Shown piece after piece: positions 63,357 to 64,000 of a stretch of DNA of 64,000 bases. Both the position numbers and the translations under genes were made by a program. This DNA comes from an uncultured Cyclobacteriaceae bacterium (GTDB lineage Bacteria; Bacteroidota; Bacteroidia; Cytophagales; Cyclobacteriaceae): contig CAKZRQ010000015.1 in assembly GCA_937146645.1 (NCBI GenBank), forward strand, positions 1 to 64,000. Direction: 5' to 3'. The number at the start of each line of letters is the position of its first letter. The stretch's first letter is position 1. The notes under the pieces are model-generated. The model searched no databases and was not told the DNA's origin. It saw only the letters and a program-made list of their open reading frames with translations.

Positions 63357-64000
63357 TCACTGCCTAATCACCTTTCCATCTTCCATTTCGATGATGCGAT
63401 CCGTGCCTTGTGCAAATTCAGGGTCATGAGTAACAATCAGCATAGTTTGATGAAATTCCTGCGCCAATTCCTTAAAAATCGAGAAGACGATATCTGAGTT
63501 CTTCTTATCCAGATTACCTGTCGGTTCATCTCCCATAATGATTAAAGGATCATTGATTAGGGCCCTGGCAATTGCTACTCTTTGTTTTTGACCTCCGGAA
63601 AGCTGATTGGCTTTTTTTAAAGCATGCTCCTCCATATCGAAAAGCTTTAACTTCTCCATGGCTCTATGTTCTAGCTCTTCTCTGGAATACTTTCCCAATT
63701 TTAAACCGGGAATCAGGACATTTTCCAGAACTGAGAATTCATTGAGCAAATAGTGGAACTGGAAGACAAAACCTATTTTTTCATTTCTGAGCTTTGCTAA
63801 TTGATTTTGTGGCTTCCCACTGATGGATTCCTCGTCTATCAGAAGCTCTCCATCATAATCTGTATCCATGGTAGACAAGATGTATAGCAAAGTAGATTTA
63901 CCACATCCACTCTTACCCACAACTGAAACAAACTCTCCACGATTGATCACGAAGCTTACCTCCCTCAGTACCTGAATCTTGGAAGGATTGTAAAAAAACT
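63357..64000 (-). CDS. ABC transporter ATP-binding protein of the LolD/MacB type, N-terminus off the window
   Basis: The reading frame runs to the window edge; a GTG at 63950 is not a credible start because 16 more in-frame codons, with YNPSKIQVLREVSF, continue upstream. At least 213 residues are visible. Walker A is GKSGCGKST, the Q-loop is FQFHYLLNEF, the signature is LSGGQKQRVAIARAL, Walker B is IIMGDEPTGNLD and the H-loop is IVTHDPEFA. This group drives export of lipoproteins (LolD) or macrolides/peptides (MacB); the partner permease probably lies outside the window to the right. Confidence 0.88.
   Translation of the reverse strand, partial: FFYNPSKIQVLREVSFVINRGEFVSVVGKSGCGKSTLLYILSTMDTDYDGELLIDEESISGKPQNQLAKLRNEKIGFVFQFHYLLNEFSVLENVLIPGLKLGKYSREELEHRAMEKLKLFDMEEHALKKANQLSGGQKQRVAIARALINDPLIIMGDEPTGNLDKKNSDIVFSIFKELAQEFHQTMLIVTHDPEFAQGTDRIIEMEDGKVIRQ

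Noticed and set aside
63175..63360. A 61-codon minus-strand ORF with a repetitive S-Y-Q-L-S-V motif
   Set aside because: It reads through the ATAACTG heptads and the inverted repeat; low complexity, no evidence of a protein.
1..64000. tRNA, rRNA or riboswitch genes
   Set aside because: No cloverleaf, rRNA core or recognisable riboswitch core was seen by eye; a covariance search could not be run.

Overview
The window looks like chromosome of a free-living, probably marine or aquatic member of the Bacteroidota, closest in style to the Cytophagales. Several promoters match the Bacteroidota consensus (TTG or TTTG, a spacer, then TAnnTTTG), and start codons lack clear Shine-Dalgarno sequences. 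Family content agrees: DUF2911, DUF6090, LytTR/LytS pairs, Sortilin/Vps10-like propellers, CocE/NonD hydrolases, secreted sulfatases, 3-keto-disaccharide hydrolases and many SpII lipoproteins. I saw no rRNA, tRNA, insertion sequence, prophage or CRISPR array.

Layout. 0-5 kb: DUF2911 and DsrE-like secreted proteins, a long glutamine amidotransferase/PRPP transferase of the PurF family, and an M42 aminopeptidase. 5-16 kb: a sulfatase divergent from a DUF1080 sugar protein, valyl-tRNA synthetase, an outer-membrane protein with a secreted CocE-type hydrolase, fumarylacetoacetase, and an ABC exporter pair. 16-25 kb: an orphan secreted protein with a CBM9-like front end, a lipoprotein sugar isomerase/epimerase, a membrane-protein/winged-helix/membrane-protein operon, an Na+/H+ antiporter followed by a 31-codon ORF, and a DUF748 AsmA-like protein. 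24.7-26.2 kb: a methyltransferase fused back to back with an autoinducer-synthase-like (LuxI/FeeM superfamily) acyltransferase, the best candidate for an undescribed biosynthetic pair. 26-34 kb: PhoD phosphatase, DUF2200, a 52-aa membrane protein, a propeller protein, and a two-gene operon (small secreted protein plus CobW/ZNG1-type GTPase) behind a perfect inverted repeat that overlaps its promoter. 34-44.6 kb: a LytS/LytR two-component pair, a lone MotA/TolQ/ExbB protein, a VCBS-repeat/lectin-like/serine-hydrolase operon, a DUF2490 protein, a second serine hydrolase, a RibD-like reductase and a second sulfatase. 44.7-51.3 kb: arginine decarboxylase and agmatinase (putrescine synthesis), outer-membrane phospholipase A, and a sugar MFS transporter with a GH13 lipoprotein. 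51-64 kb: class III adenylate cyclase, a 51-aa membrane protein, a heme-type membrane protein, DUF6090, a second CocE hydrolase, a phosphotransferase, an NTF2-like lipoprotein, a third serine hydrolase, a second propeller protein, a repeat-rich spacer and a partial ABC ATPase.

Themes. Much of the window encodes secreted or surface hydrolysis: two sulfatases, three beta-lactamase-fold hydrolases, two CocE hydrolases, PhoD, phospholipase A and GH13. Two propeller paralogues lie about 27 kb apart. Several start codons were moved from TTG to a downstream ATG, because in two cases the TTG is the tail of a TAnnTTTG promoter box. One start was moved from ATG to GTG because the ATG sits inside a promoter/operator. 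Three small membrane-protein ORFs under 60 codons were found by reading the gaps.
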